This document shows, one piece after another, positions 43,952 through 53,024 of a stretch of 55,025 nt of DNA (the first letter of the stretch is position 1; each line of letters begins with the position of its first letter). Origin of the DNA: Veillonellaceae bacterium (GTDB lineage Bacteria > Bacillota > Negativicutes > JAAYSF01). The stretch is taken from NCBI GenBank assembly GCA_012523975.1, contig JAAYSF010000040.1:1-55025 (forward strand). The letters are read 5' to 3'. A program made the position numbers and the translations under genes. The notes under the pieces are model-generated. The model made no database searches. It had not been told where the DNA came from and saw only the letters and a program-made list of their open reading frames with translations.

Positions 43952-45634
43952 GTGAGAGTTGTAATTATTGGCGGGGTTGCAGCAGGTTTAAAAGCGGCAG
44001 CTAAGATTCGGCGCGGTAATCAAACGGCACAAATCACAGTTATTGAGAAAGGCAAACTTATTTCCTATGGGGCCTGTGGAATGCCGTACTATGTCGGCGG
44101 CGATATCGATGATGTAAGACAATTAATGATGACACCGAGTGGAAATGTCCGTAATGCGGAGTTTTTTAAGAAGGTAAAAGATATTGATGTTAAAACTGAG
44201 ACGTTGGCTACCCATATTGATCGCGTAGCCAAAACGGTAACAGTTAAAAATTTGGTAACAAACGAAGAGTCAATTTTGCCCTATGACAAGCTAGTTATTG
44301 CTACAGGCGCCAGTCCGGTCAAACCAAAGCTGCCGGGAATAGAGCTTGCGAATATCTATCAAATGTGGCATCCGCTAGATGCTGAGGCAGTAAGACAAGG
44401 ACTTGAGCGCGGTAAGTTCAACAGTGGCGTCATAATTGGGGCTGGTCTTGTCGGTATGGAAATGGCTGAGGCACTGCGGAATTGGGGTATTGATGTAACA
44501 GTAATTGAGATGAAGGACCAAGTATTTCCGGCCTTTCTTGATCCTGAAGTCGCAGCTGCTGTAGCCAAATACGCAAATGAACACGGTATTAATATCCTCA
44601 CAGGCGAAAAGGTCATTAAGTTTAATGGTGACAGTTGCGTCAGCGAGGTTGTTACCGATAAGCGAACAATAGCTGCAGATCTTGTCATACTGTCAATAGG
44701 TGTTAAGCCAAATGTCGAACTGGCTCGGCAAGCGGGCTTAGCTATCGGCGAAACCGGTGCAATCAGTGTTAATGAGTACCTCGAAACAAGTGATAGCGAT
44801 ATTTATGCTGGCGGCGACTGTGTTGAGAATACCAATTTAGTATCCGGCCGGAAGGTGTTTGCTCCGATGGGGTCTACTGCCAATAAGCATGGGCGGATAA
44901 TCGGTGAGAATATTTGCGGTACTAGAGTTAAGTTCCGTGGCGTGCTTAATACTGTAGCTGTTAAGTTAATTGATCTTAATGTGGGTAAAGTTGGCTTAAC
45001 TGAGCGTGAAGTCAAGCAGCTAGGTTATGAGTACGTAACCGTTACAACCTCAGGTCATGATAAACCGCATTATATGCCTGACGTCAAGTCCCTTTCCATC
45101 AAACTAATCGTTGAGACTAAAACGCGTCGAATTTTAGGCGCCCAGGCTTTTGGCGAAGGTGATGTTACCAAGCGGATTGATGTTATTGCAACAGTATTAA
45201 CACTTGGTGGGACTATTGATGATCTTTTTGCTATCGATCTTTCCTATGCGCCGCCTTACAACGGTCCAATTGATAATGCAGCCATTGCAGCAAACGTTGT
45301 AATGAATAAAATTGCCGGAAAAATGATCGGTATATCTGCGCTGGACGCCAAAAAGCAGATGGACGCCGGTGACGCAATATTCTTAGATGTCCGATCACCG
45401 GAAGAGATGAAAAAAATTAGGATTTCAGAGTGCCGCGGCCTGAAAAATATTCCGCTTGGTCAGTTGCGAAGCCGTTCAGGCGAGATTGATAAGGACCATG
45501 AAGTTATCGCGATATGTAAGATAGGTCTTAGAGGCTATGAGGCTTCTATCATTTTACAAGGACAAGGTTTCGAGAATGTAAAAGTTCTCGAAGGCGGAAT
45601 AACTGCATGGCCGTTTAAGTGTGACGCCGATTAA
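43952..45634 (+). CDS. CoA-disulfide reductase / NADH oxidase-like flavoprotein with rhodanese domain
   Basis: A 560-residue flavoenzyme of the single-cysteine pyridine nucleotide-disulfide reductase group (CoADR-RHD). FAD binding is at VVIIGGVAAGLKAA at the N-terminus, the redox cysteine is Cys42 in SYGACGMPYYVGG, the NAD(P)H site is IIGAGLVGMEMAEAL, and the C-terminal rhodanese domain holds the active Cys in AICKIGLRGYEA. Such fusions reduce CoA disulfide or persulfides and polysulfide using NAD(P)H. GAGGAGTGAT precedes GTG 43952; GTG 43937 is an alternative that lies too close. It is monocistronic with a terminator over its stop codon. Confidence 0.92.
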   Translation: MRVVIIGGVAAGLKAAAKIRRGNQTAQITVIEKGKLISYGACGMPYYVGGDIDDVRQLMMTPSGNVRNAEFFKKVKDIDVKTETLATHIDRVAKTVTVKNLVTNEESILPYDKLVIATGASPVKPKLPGIELANIYQMWHPLDAEAVRQGLERGKFNSGVIIGAGLVGMEMAEALRNWGIDVTVIEMKDQVFPAFLDPEVAAAVAKYANEHGINILTGEKVIKFNGDSCVSEVVTDKRTIAADLVILSIGVKPNVELARQAGLAIGETGAISVNEYLETSDSDIYAGGDCVENTNLVSGRKVFAPMGSTANKHGRIIGENICGTRVKFRGVLNTVAVKLIDLNVGKVGLTEREVKQLGYEYVTVTTSGHDKPHYMPDVKSLSIKLIVETKTRRILGAQAFGEGDVTKRIDVIATVLTLGGTIDDLFAIDLSYAPPYNGPIDNAAIAANVVMNKIAGKMIGISALDAKKQMDAGDAIFLDVRSPEEMKKIRISECRGLKNIPLGQLRSRSGEIDKDHEVIAICKIGLRGYEASIILQGQGFENVKVLEGGITAWPFKCDAD

Positions 45635-45655
45635 TCTCGGCGTCCTTTTAATTTT
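45623..45655 (+). terminator. terminator overlapping the flavoprotein stop codon
   Basis: GACGCCGA pairs with TCGGCGTC around TTAATC, which contains the TAA stop, followed by a T-rich tract. Confidence 0.85.
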
Positions 45656-45730
45656 TCCTATGAAGGAGTTTATAATTTCCGGAGAGAAGATAGCCTAGTT
45701 TTGATTATTGGGCAATTAGGAGAGATAAGC

Positions 45731-46771
45731 ATGCCGTTTACTGAGTTTATAAAAATAGCAGAAACAACTCATAGTTTAAATAAGAGTCAGTTGGTTGACT
45801 TACTTAAAAGCAATGATTATGACCACGAAATAGTTGCTGCGGCTGATCGTGTAAGGCAAAAATATGTTGGTGATGATGTTCATTTGCGAGGATTAATTGA
45901 GTTTTCGAATATTTGTCGGCAAAATTGCTGTTACTGTGGATTGCGGTCTGAAAACAGCAGTGTTATAAGGTATCGAATGTACTGCGATGAAATCCTTGAA
46001 TTGGCTAATAGAGCTAAAGATTATGGGTATAAGACAATTGTTCTCCAGTCAGGCGAGGACAGCTTTTATACTACCAGTAAGCTTATTGATATCATCAGCG
46101 GTATTAAGAAGCTTGATATAGCGCTGACTTTAAGCCTTGGCGAAAAGTCATATGAGCAATTCCGAGCTTATAAGGAAGCCGGTGCAGACCGATATTTACT
46201 GCGGATTGAGACTACTGACAGCAGATTGTATCAAAAGTTGCATCCGCGGATGAGTTTCGAGAATCGGATAAAATGCCTATATAATCTTAAAGAGTTGGGC
46301 TATGAAGTGGGAACAGGCTGTTTAGTAGGTCTACCTGGACAAACGTTTGAATCCTTAGCGGATGACATTTTGTTTTTTAAAGAGCTTGACGCTGACATGA
46401 TTGGCCTTGGGCCATTTATTCCTCATCATAGCACTCCGCTAAAAGATGAAACCGGGGGAACTTTTGCTATGGCAATAAAGGTTATGGCTCTGGTCAGACT
46501 GCTTCTGCCCGACAGTAACATTCCGGCAACAACGGCTATGGAAACGCTTAATATCAACGGGCGGATTATTGCCTTAAAAAGCGGGGCAAATGTTGTTATG
46601 CCGAACGTAACGGAAGGCGACTATCGTAAACTATATGAACTTTACCCGGGTAAAATATGTGTTAATGACACTCCTGCTCAGTGTCGGAGCTGTATTACCG
46701 GCAAAATTACTGGTATCGGAAGGCAAGTTGCTCAGGATCAAGGCTTTAGGAAACGACGCAATATCAATTAA
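45731..46771 (+). CDS. hydE: [FeFe] hydrogenase maturase HydE (radical SAM)
   Basis: A 346-residue radical SAM enzyme that helps build the H-cluster of [FeFe] hydrogenases. The cluster cysteines are C62, C66 and C69 in ICRQNCCYCGL, followed by ENSSVIRYRM, typical of HydE. The TIM barrel contains QSGEDSFY, and the C-terminal C-V-N-D-T-P-A-Q-C-R-S-C segment is family-like, including extra cysteines. TAGGAGAGA precedes ATG 45731. No hydF, hydG or hydrogenase gene is in this window, so the maturation set is split. The spore photoproduct lyase gene follows 62 bases on. Confidence 0.92.
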   Translation: MPFTEFIKIAETTHSLNKSQLVDLLKSNDYDHEIVAAADRVRQKYVGDDVHLRGLIEFSNICRQNCCYCGLRSENSSVIRYRMYCDEILELANRAKDYGYKTIVLQSGEDSFYTTSKLIDIISGIKKLDIALTLSLGEKSYEQFRAYKEAGADRYLLRIETTDSRLYQKLHPRMSFENRIKCLYNLKELGYEVGTGCLVGLPGQTFESLADDILFFKELDADMIGLGPFIPHHSTPLKDETGGTFAMAIKVMALVRLLLPDSNIPATTAMETLNINGRIIALKSGANVVMPNVTEGDYRKLYELYPGKICVNDTPAQCRSCITGKITGIGRQVAQDQGFRKRRNIN

Positions 46772-46833
46772 AGCTATTTACCCATCTGCTTTTGCACATA
46801 CTACTGGCAAACAGCGGACAAGAGGGTGAAAAA

Positions 46834-47856
46834 ATGAGGTTTGTGCCCAAACGTGCTTTTTTTGAGTCTCAGGCACTGGAATATCCTTTGGGGCAGAAGA
46901 TTCAAAGACAGCTTGTGGACATGGGAATTCCAATCGCTATAACAGGTTCGCACAATCGCGTCACAGGAATTCCAGGCAAGACACCGCAGGAGGCCTATCG
47001 TGAGGCTAAGCGTACACTTGTGGTAGGAGTGCGGCGAGGTAAAGACTTCGCCGGCTGCAAGCCGTCGGCTAATTATCAGCTTCCGCTTAATACAAGTTGT
47101 CCAGGTATGTGCGAATATTGCTATCTGGCAACAACCCTAGGGAAGAAACCTTATCTTCGTGTATATGTCAATATTGAGCAGGTGCTTGAACGAGCCTATA
47201 AATATATTATAGAAAAAAGTCCGGAGATTACTATATTCGAAGGGGCTGCAACTTCAGATCCGCTCCCCACTGAATACTTAACAGGGCTCTTACGGACAAC
47301 AATTGAATTTTTTGGCAAGCAGGAATTAGGACGCTTTCGCTTTGTAACCAAGTTTACTGATGTGGATTCACTCTTAACTGCAAACCATAATGGGCATACA
47401 CGATTTCGTTTCAGCCTTAATGCTAGTTCAGTTATATCCAGTTATGAGCATAATACTCCTAGTATACAAGAGCGGGTCAGAGCAGCAGTCAAGGCTGCTC
47501 AGGCTGGTTACCCGCTTGGGTTTATTATTGCACCGATTTTTTATTTTCCTAACTGGCAAGATGAATATGATCAGTTACTTGCCGAACTAAATGAACAATT
47601 ACCCTCCCGAAGTCGTAAGGGTTTAACATTTGAACTGATTACTCATCGTTTTACTAGGCGTGCCAAAAGTAATATCCTTGCTTTATATCCCAAAACAACT
47701 CTGCCCATGGTCGAGAAAGACCGTAAATTCAAATATGGGCAGTTTGGGTATGGTAAATATGTCTACGAACGCGAAACGATGGAGGAAATAAAGCCATTTA
47801 TGCAAAAACGACTAAATTTGTATTTCCCAGAGGCTAAAATTGAATATTTTGTTTAA
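46834..47856 (+). CDS. splB: spore photoproduct lyase
   Basis: A 340-residue radical SAM enzyme that reverses the spore thymine dimer (5-thyminyl-5,6-dihydrothymine) during germination. The cluster cysteines are C89, C93 and C96 (SCPGMCEYCYL). The hydrogen-atom donor cysteine of Bacillus (Cys141) is replaced by alanine here (Ala139 in EGAATSD), but another cysteine, Cys75, lies in FAGCKPSANY before the cluster, the clostridial arrangement. RFVTKF, RFRFSLNASS, GYPLGFI and the FELITHRF block are conserved. GAGGGTG precedes ATG 46834. A terminator follows. Confidence 0.95.
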   Translation: MRFVPKRAFFESQALEYPLGQKIQRQLVDMGIPIAITGSHNRVTGIPGKTPQEAYREAKRTLVVGVRRGKDFAGCKPSANYQLPLNTSCPGMCEYCYLATTLGKKPYLRVYVNIEQVLERAYKYIIEKSPEITIFEGAATSDPLPTEYLTGLLRTTIEFFGKQELGRFRFVTKFTDVDSLLTANHNGHTRFRFSLNASSVISSYEHNTPSIQERVRAAVKAAQAGYPLGFIIAPIFYFPNWQDEYDQLLAELNEQLPSRSRKGLTFELITHRFTRRAKSNILALYPKTTLPMVEKDRKFKYGQFGYGKYVYERETMEEIKPFMQKRLNLYFPEAKIEYFV

Positions 47857-47885
47857 GTTTATCGATTAATAGTACGAATATATAT

Positions 47886-47910
47886 AAGGGGGGATGCTAG
47901 CCCCCCTTTT
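47886..47910. terminator. terminator between splB and the L,D-transpeptidase gene
   Basis: AAGGGGGG pairs with CCCCCCTT around ATGCTAG and is followed by a short T run. It lies between convergent genes. Confidence 0.85.
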
Positions 47911-47939
47911 CACAGCGGTTTATATTGTGTTTAATGTGC

Positions 47940-48650
47940 TTATTTTTTCTCCTTAGTCAACACTGGCTTGCTTTGTATCGGCCTACTCTCATTAAGAATA
48001 ACCGTTGGCACAGCTATCTTAACTTCGTAGGCGGTATCAAACTCTGTTTTGAGGATGTCGGGTATACTTGGCGGCAGATATTTGTCGCGGTATTTCTGGA
48101 AAAGTTCTAATATCCGCGCGGACGAATTAGTTTGCTTATTATAAATATCGGGATAAACTTTAAGATACAGTCCGTCTGGCTTCTCAACCAACAGCATAGT
48201 TTCATATTTTATATAAACCGGAGTGCCGATATCAACTAATTCGAAGAGTTTGCGGGCATCGGCGTCCTGCATTCTAATACAACCGCCTGATACAGGATAA
48301 CATATGTCCCAGCCTTTGTTTGTGCCATGAATTCCGTAATTCTTTTTAAATTCCATCCAGCGCGTACCAAGAGGATTGTCAGGTCCGGGAGGTACGGGGG
48401 TGTGGTCGGTGAATTTGTCACCTGGTATCCAAGTTGGATCTTTTTCTTTATGGAAGATGTGAAAAGTACCGATAGGCGTCTGTTCATAGGGGGTCCCAAC
48501 GGCGATATTAAATTGTTCAATAATTTTACCGCTATCCCCATCAATAAGCTCTAAACTGTAAGCCGGGATGTTTATATGTATTTCCTGCTGGGCTAAACAT
48601 GTTCCCATGCAGGCATAAACAAATAGGACAAGGAACAACAAAATACGCAT
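47940..48650 (-). CDS. L,D-transpeptidase (YkuD domain), secreted
   Basis: A 236-residue cell-wall enzyme making 3-3 peptidoglycan cross-links or anchoring wall proteins. A signal peptide (MRILLFLVLFVYACMGTCLA) precedes the YkuD domain, where YGIHGTN and SGGCIRM carry the catalytic His and Cys. The C-terminus is a lysine-rich tail. ATG 48650 fits AGAGAGG; GTG 48662 is too close to it. Convergent with splB; a leader of about 200 bases with a terminator-like hairpin lies upstream. Confidence 0.92.
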   Translation of the reverse strand: MRILLFLVLFVYACMGTCLAQQEIHINIPAYSLELIDGDSGKIIEQFNIAVGTPYEQTPIGTFHIFHKEKDPTWIPGDKFTDHTPVPPGPDNPLGTRWMEFKKNYGIHGTNKGWDICYPVSGGCIRMQDADARKLFELVDIGTPVYIKYETMLLVEKPDGLYLKVYPDIYNKQTNSSARILELFQKYRDKYLPPSIPDILKTEFDTAYEVKIAVPTVILNESRPIQSKPVLTKEKK

Positions 48651-48821
48651 ACTTATGTGCACCTCTCTAAAAACATAGTTTTCGGCGATTATTTTGAAAT
48701 TTTTAGAAATAGGATAAGGTGTTTCTATTGAGTGTTTATTTTGGATGCACGTGCAAAAAAAGAATATTTGTTAATTATTCTGTCGTTCTCTGTCATTGGT
48801 ATGTCTGAAAAATAATGGCAT

Positions 48822-48858
48822 AAAAAAGCCGGAATCTGTTAGATCTAACAAATTCCGC
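48822..48858 (-). terminator. hairpin with T-tract in the L,D-transpeptidase upstream region
   Basis: On the minus strand a 28-base imperfect palindrome (one mismatch, centre AGATCT) is followed after two bases by six T residues. No gene to its right is read on this strand, so it may be an attenuator in the transpeptidase leader. The 355 bases between this gene and motA hold nothing else I can name. Confidence 0.6.
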
Positions 48859-49038
48859 GCAAATAGGAATATAAAACGTTTTTTACAAATTATTTCCCGG
48901 AAAATACTTTAAAGATTAAAAGGTTTAAAAGTAAGGAAAAGTTTAATTATAGACAAATTATATTAAAAAATGATAAAATTTTAACAAATCATATTATTAT
49001 GTTAATAAATTGCAATTATGGGATTGGGGGACCTGATT

Positions 49039-49824
49039 TTGGAAAAATCAACAGTAATTGGGGTTACACTGGGGATTTTGGCAGTTACCGTAGGAATGGT
49101 GCTAAAAGGAGCTAGTTTGTCAGTACTTTTAAACCCAGCTGCATTCATGATTATTATAGTTGGTACAGCTGCTTGTCTGTTTAATGGGTTTCCAATGGAA
49201 AACCTTAAAAGGTTTCCGAGTCTAATAAAGCAATTATTTAGGCAAAAACAAATGATGACCAAGGCTGAACTGGTTCCGCTATTCGTTGGCTTGTCCCAGA
49301 CGGCAAGGCGTGAAGGCATACTAGCGCTGGAAAGTCGGGTTGATGAAATTAGCGACCCATTCTTACGGAATGGGCTGACAATGGTAATAGATGGTCTTGA
49401 CCCGGATTTTGTCGGCGATGTGCTTGATGCAGAAATTCATAATATGGAAGAACGCCACCGTAACGGCGCGCTAATCTTTTCACAGGCAGGTACATATGCT
49501 CCTACGCTTGGTGTTTTAGGCGCCGTAGTAGGTTTGATTGGCGCTTTGGGCAATCTTAACGATATTGAGAAACTTGGCCATTCCATTGCTGCGGCCTTTG
49601 TTGCTACCTTGCTTGGTATTTTTACCGGTTATGTTATATGGCATCCTTTTGCCAACAAGCTTAAAATTATCTCAAAAAAAGAAGCCGAGTTAATGAGGAT
49701 GATGATTGAAGGGGTTCTTTCCCTGCAGGCTGGTGATTCTCCAACTGCTATCGAAGCAAAATTGATAGCATTTATCCCGCAACATGAACGGACTGACCTT
49801 AAACCCAAAACGGAGGAGTCATAA
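49039..49824 (+). CDS. motA: flagellar motor stator protein MotA
   Basis: A 261-residue stator subunit with four membrane helices. It conducts ions with MotB and turns the flagellar rotor. Helices 1-2 are at the N-terminus and helices 3-4 in the GTYAPTLGVLGAVVGLIGAL and GHSIAAAFVATLLGIFTGYV regions; the cytoplasmic loop between helices 2 and 3 has the conserved charged helix (RREGILALESR). TTG 49039 is preferred: GGGGGA lies seven bases before it, while the ATG at 49018 has no binding site. The stop codon overlaps the motB start by one base. Confidence 0.93.
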   Translation: MEKSTVIGVTLGILAVTVGMVLKGASLSVLLNPAAFMIIIVGTAACLFNGFPMENLKRFPSLIKQLFRQKQMMTKAELVPLFVGLSQTARREGILALESRVDEISDPFLRNGLTMVIDGLDPDFVGDVLDAEIHNMEERHRNGALIFSQAGTYAPTLGVLGAVVGLIGALGNLNDIEKLGHSIAAAFVATLLGIFTGYVIWHPFANKLKIISKKEAELMRMMIEGVLSLQAGDSPTAIEAKLIAFIPQHERTDLKPKTEES

Positions 49825-50597
49825 TGGCAAGGAGAAAGCGTCCTACGGAGCACCAAGAAGAGCATATGGACGAGACTTGGCTTGTACCATATTCTGATAT
49901 ATTGACTCTTTTGTTAGCACTATTTATTGTGCTTTTTGCCTCGGCGCAGGTTGACCAAAAAAAATTTGAACAAATGGCCCAAGCGTTTAGCTCCGCCTTT
50001 AATAACGGAAGCCCATATATACTTGAGGGCAACAGAAATCCTGTCAGTGGTCAGCCGGCACCGATGCCTATGACTAGCGGCGAAGGTAAAGACCAGGCTT
50101 ACCTTCAAGAAACTTCCCAATTGATACAAGTTAAGCAGACTCTTGATAAGTATATTCAGGAAAACAATCTTGCAGGTGATCTTCAGACAGTTTTGACTGA
50201 AGAGGGCTTAATGATTCGGATAAAAGATACCGCATTATTTCCCTCGGGCAGTGCGGAACTATTGCCTGAATCTAAACGATTTGGGGCAGTCATTGCTAAA
50301 ATGCTTACCCCACTTCAGCAGAAGATTATAATTTCCGGGCATACCGATAACGTGCCTATAAGTACATGGGAGTTCCCTTCAAACTGGGAGTTAAGTTCTA
50401 AACGGGCGCTAAACTTCATGAAGTATCTGCTGGCCCAAGAAGATCTCCAGCCTCAGCGTTTCAGTGCTATTGGTCATGGCGAATACCGGCCGGTGATGAG
50501 TAATGACACAAGCGAGGGTCGGGCTAAGAATCGTCGGGTTGAAGTACTTATTCAGCGGACATACAAGAGTTACCATCCAAACATCATTGCGCAATGA
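49824..50597 (+). CDS. motB: flagellar motor stator protein MotB
   Basis: A 257-residue stator partner that anchors to peptidoglycan. One membrane helix begins at WLVPYSDILTLLLALFIVLF, where Asp25 is the essential ion-binding aspartate. A plug/linker region follows, then an OmpA-like domain with IIISGHTDNVPIS and NRRVEVLI. Overlaps motA by one base (TAATG). The ion (H+ or Na+) cannot be decided safely from sequence. A terminator follows. Confidence 0.94.
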   Translation: MARRKRPTEHQEEHMDETWLVPYSDILTLLLALFIVLFASAQVDQKKFEQMAQAFSSAFNNGSPYILEGNRNPVSGQPAPMPMTSGEGKDQAYLQETSQLIQVKQTLDKYIQENNLAGDLQTVLTEEGLMIRIKDTALFPSGSAELLPESKRFGAVIAKMLTPLQQKIIISGHTDNVPISTWEFPSNWELSSKRALNFMKYLLAQEDLQPQRFSAIGHGEYRPVMSNDTSEGRAKNRRVEVLIQRTYKSYHPNIIAQ

Positions 50598-50603
50598 AAA
50601 TGT

Positions 50604-50630
50604 AACCTTGCCTAACGGCAAGGTTTTTTG
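50604..50630 (+). terminator. rho-independent terminator after motB
   Basis: AACCTTGCC pairs with GGCAAGGTT around TAAC, followed by TTTT. Confidence 0.93.
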
Positions 50631-50733
50631 TATGTGGTAATCTAGAATATTGATTTTCTGATCGAGCCGACTGGCGTACAAATACCAATACTGTTAGAAT
50701 AGTATTAGGATATTATGGTATGAGGTGCATACA

Positions 50734-51150
50734 GTGATTGTTGGGGTAGGAATAGATATAATTGAAATCGGCCGTATTCATAAGGCTATTAAGCGGCCGG
50801 CTTTTGTTAAAAGAGTCTTCACCGTGACGGAACAAAAATATTGTGACAGCCGGGGAGTTCACACTGCAGCCTCCTACGCCGCGCGGTTCGCTGGCAAAGA
50901 GGCAGTATTGAAAGCCTTCGGAACAGGCCTTTCAGGCGGCAGCCTGCAGGATATTGAAATCATCAATGATACGCTTGGCTGCCCTAATGTAATCCTGAGC
51001 GGTTATTATGCTGACTTGGCTAGGAAAATGGGTGTAAAAAAAGTACATATATCGCTGACACATTCGCGGGAGTACGCGGCTGCTCAGGCGGTATTATGGG
51101 GAGGCGAAGAAAGTGAAAACAGCAACTGCCGCAGAAATGCGGAAAATTGA
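50734..51150 (+). CDS. acpS: holo-[acyl-carrier-protein] synthase
   Basis: A 138-residue enzyme that moves 4'-phosphopantetheine from CoA to apo-ACP in fatty acid synthesis. Signature residues: IVGVGIDIIEIGRI (Asp8 binds Mg2+) and RFAGKEAVLKAFGTG with the catalytic glutamate. GTG 50734 fits GAGGTG; the upstream in-frame GTG at 50725 is part of that site. The last 38 bases overlap the start of nnr. Confidence 0.95.
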   Translation: MIVGVGIDIIEIGRIHKAIKRPAFVKRVFTVTEQKYCDSRGVHTAASYAARFAGKEAVLKAFGTGLSGGSLQDIEIINDTLGCPNVILSGYYADLARKMGVKKVHISLTHSREYAAAQAVLWGGEESENSNCRRNAEN

Positions 51151-52663
51151 CCAAATAGCAATCGAAACATTCGGTATTCCCGGGGCAGTCTTAATGGAGA
51201 ATGCCGGAGCAGAAACAGCGCGGCAAATAGCGGCGGCTTTGGGCGCGGTAGATAATAAAATGATCTGTATTTTTGCCGGAAAAGGGAATAATGGCGGTGA
51301 TGGCTTTGTTGCGGCCCGACATTTGTATAATCAAGGTGCTAAAATAAAAGTTTGTTTATTGGGGACTAAAGAAGTCGTAACCGGTGATGCCAGGCTGAAT
51401 TTGGATATTATAATCAGAATGGGTATCAATGTTATAGAACTCTCCGACAACCGTGATTGGGAAAAGGCAAAAATTGCTGCAACTTTCGCGGATTGTTTGG
51501 TTGATGCGCTGCTTGGAACAGGTTTCACCGGTGAGGTGACCGGTGAAATGGCGCGGGTAGTTGACATAATTAACAAATCTGGTAAGTTGATAATCGCTAT
51601 AGATATCCCTACTGGAGTAGATGCCGATACCGGTCAAATCCGGGGTACGGCAGTCAAGGCAGATTATACCGTTGCTTTAGGGCTTGCTAAACCAGGATTG
51701 TTAATATATCCTGGGGCTCAGTATGTAGGTAAACTTAGTGTTGCAGATATTGGTATTCCGTTTAAGCTTTTGGTAGATGATAGTATCAAGCAGAATATTG
51801 TGACTACCGGTAGCATTAAAGCAATTGTTGGCAGCAGAGAGCCTGACGCACATAAGGGAACAACGGGTAAAGCTATCGTTATTGCAGGCTCACAAGGTAT
51901 GACCGGAGCTGCTGCCCTGACAGCTACGGCTGTGGTGAGGGCAGGGGCCGGATTAGTGACATTAGGAATTGCCGAAAGTCTTCATGATATTATGGAGGTT
52001 AAGCTTACTGAGGTAATGACCAGACCGCTTCCGGAGTCGGTTGGTGGAATAATTGGGCGTAAAGCTTTGCCACATATCGAGGAGATGGCCGCAAAAAGCA
52101 ATGTGTTAGCTATTGGGCCGGGTTTAGGACGCAATGATGAAACAATGGCTGTTGTCCGCGAAATAATAAAAAGTGCTGAATGTCCTCTGGTTATTGATGC
52201 TGATGCGTTGAATGCTTTGGTTGGCTACACCGATCTTCTTAATCATACTAAGGCCCTGCCGGTAGTAACGCCGCATCCAGGAGAGATGGCAAGACTTATG
52301 GGCCTGACGGTAAAAGATGTCAGCAAGGATCGGGTGGGTATTGCCCGTCAGGCAGCAGGATTATGGGGGGCGATTGTCGTATTAAAAGGAGCGAGGACAA
52401 TTGTTGCTTATCCTGATGGCGAGGTGTATATAAATACTACCGGCAATCCAGGCATGGCAACAGGTGGGACAGGAGATGTTCTCACCGGAGTGATAGCAGG
52501 ACTTATAGCCCAAGGCTTAACTACGCATGCGGCAGCTGTTGCCGGGGTGCATATTCACGGATTAGCAGGCGATATTGCGGCGGCGGGCGGTACAATAGGA
52601 CTTATTGCCAGTGATGTTGTTGCAGCGATGCCGGCTGCTATAAGCGGAATACAAGGTGTTTAG
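51113..52663 (+). CDS. nnr: bifunctional NAD(P)HX epimerase / ADP-dependent NAD(P)HX dehydratase
   Basis: A 516-residue repair enzyme that restores hydrated NADH and NADPH. The N-terminal YjeF_N (epimerase) domain has MENAGAETARQI and GKGNNGGDGFVAARHL; the C-terminal YjeF_C (dehydratase) domain has PVVTPHPGEMARL and TTGNPGMATGGTGDVLTGVI, the ATP/ADP site. GTG 51113 follows GGGGAGGCG and lies inside acpS, so translation is coupled. acpS-nnr is a common Firmicute pair; the usual alr gene next to it is missing here. Confidence 0.95.
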   Translation: MKTATAAEMRKIDQIAIETFGIPGAVLMENAGAETARQIAAALGAVDNKMICIFAGKGNNGGDGFVAARHLYNQGAKIKVCLLGTKEVVTGDARLNLDIIIRMGINVIELSDNRDWEKAKIAATFADCLVDALLGTGFTGEVTGEMARVVDIINKSGKLIIAIDIPTGVDADTGQIRGTAVKADYTVALGLAKPGLLIYPGAQYVGKLSVADIGIPFKLLVDDSIKQNIVTTGSIKAIVGSREPDAHKGTTGKAIVIAGSQGMTGAAALTATAVVRAGAGLVTLGIAESLHDIMEVKLTEVMTRPLPESVGGIIGRKALPHIEEMAAKSNVLAIGPGLGRNDETMAVVREIIKSAECPLVIDADALNALVGYTDLLNHTKALPVVTPHPGEMARLMGLTVKDVSKDRVGIARQAAGLWGAIVVLKGARTIVAYPDGEVYINTTGNPGMATGGTGDVLTGVIAGLIAQGLTTHAAAVAGVHIHGLAGDIAAAGGTIGLIASDVVAAMPAAISGIQGV

Positions 52664-52675
52664 TATATAAAAAAA

Positions 52676-52705
52676 TTGACATTGGTATATAAAAGTAGCT
52701 ATAAT
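52676..52705 (+). promoter_or_regulatory. promoter of the toxin-antitoxin pair
   Basis: TTGACA and TATAAT, both perfect, with an 18-base spacer, about 44 bases before the antitoxin start. The pair therefore does not depend on read-through from nnr. Confidence 0.85.
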
Positions 52706-52748
52706 ATAACATGTATAGAAGCATGTTGCTGTTGGCGGGGGTGAAGGC

Positions 52749-53021
52749 GTGGCAGAATTAAAGCGTATTATGATTAGTATCCCTAATAGCTTGTTGCAAG
52801 AAGTAGATGGTATTATTGCCATGGAAAAACTTAGCCGCAGCCAATTTGTACGGGATGCAATGCGTTTGTACATCGAAGACCGCAAACGTAAAGCAGTACG
52901 CGACATGATGCGAAAAGGATATCAAGAAATGGCCGTTATTAATTTAGCGTTAGCTGAAGAAGGTTTATTGTTGGACTCAGATTTGTTTGAAATGCCCACC
53001 TTGTTGGCGGAGCGTGAATGA
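52749..53021 (+). CDS. ndoAI: antitoxin of the EndoA/MazF type (ribbon-helix-helix)
   Basis: A 90-residue antitoxin. The N-terminal MISIPNSLLQEVDGI plus SRSQFVRDAMRLYI is the ribbon-helix-helix DNA-binding domain of the CopG/Arc type found in the Bacillus EndoAI. The C-terminal acidic part should bind and block the toxin. GTG start with GGGGGTG before it. Three bases separate it from the toxin gene. Autorepression by the pair is expected from the family. Confidence 0.9.
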   Translation: MAELKRIMISIPNSLLQEVDGIIAMEKLSRSQFVRDAMRLYIEDRKRKAVRDMMRKGYQEMAVINLALAEEGLLLDSDLFEMPTLLAERE

Positions 53022-53024
53022 TAC

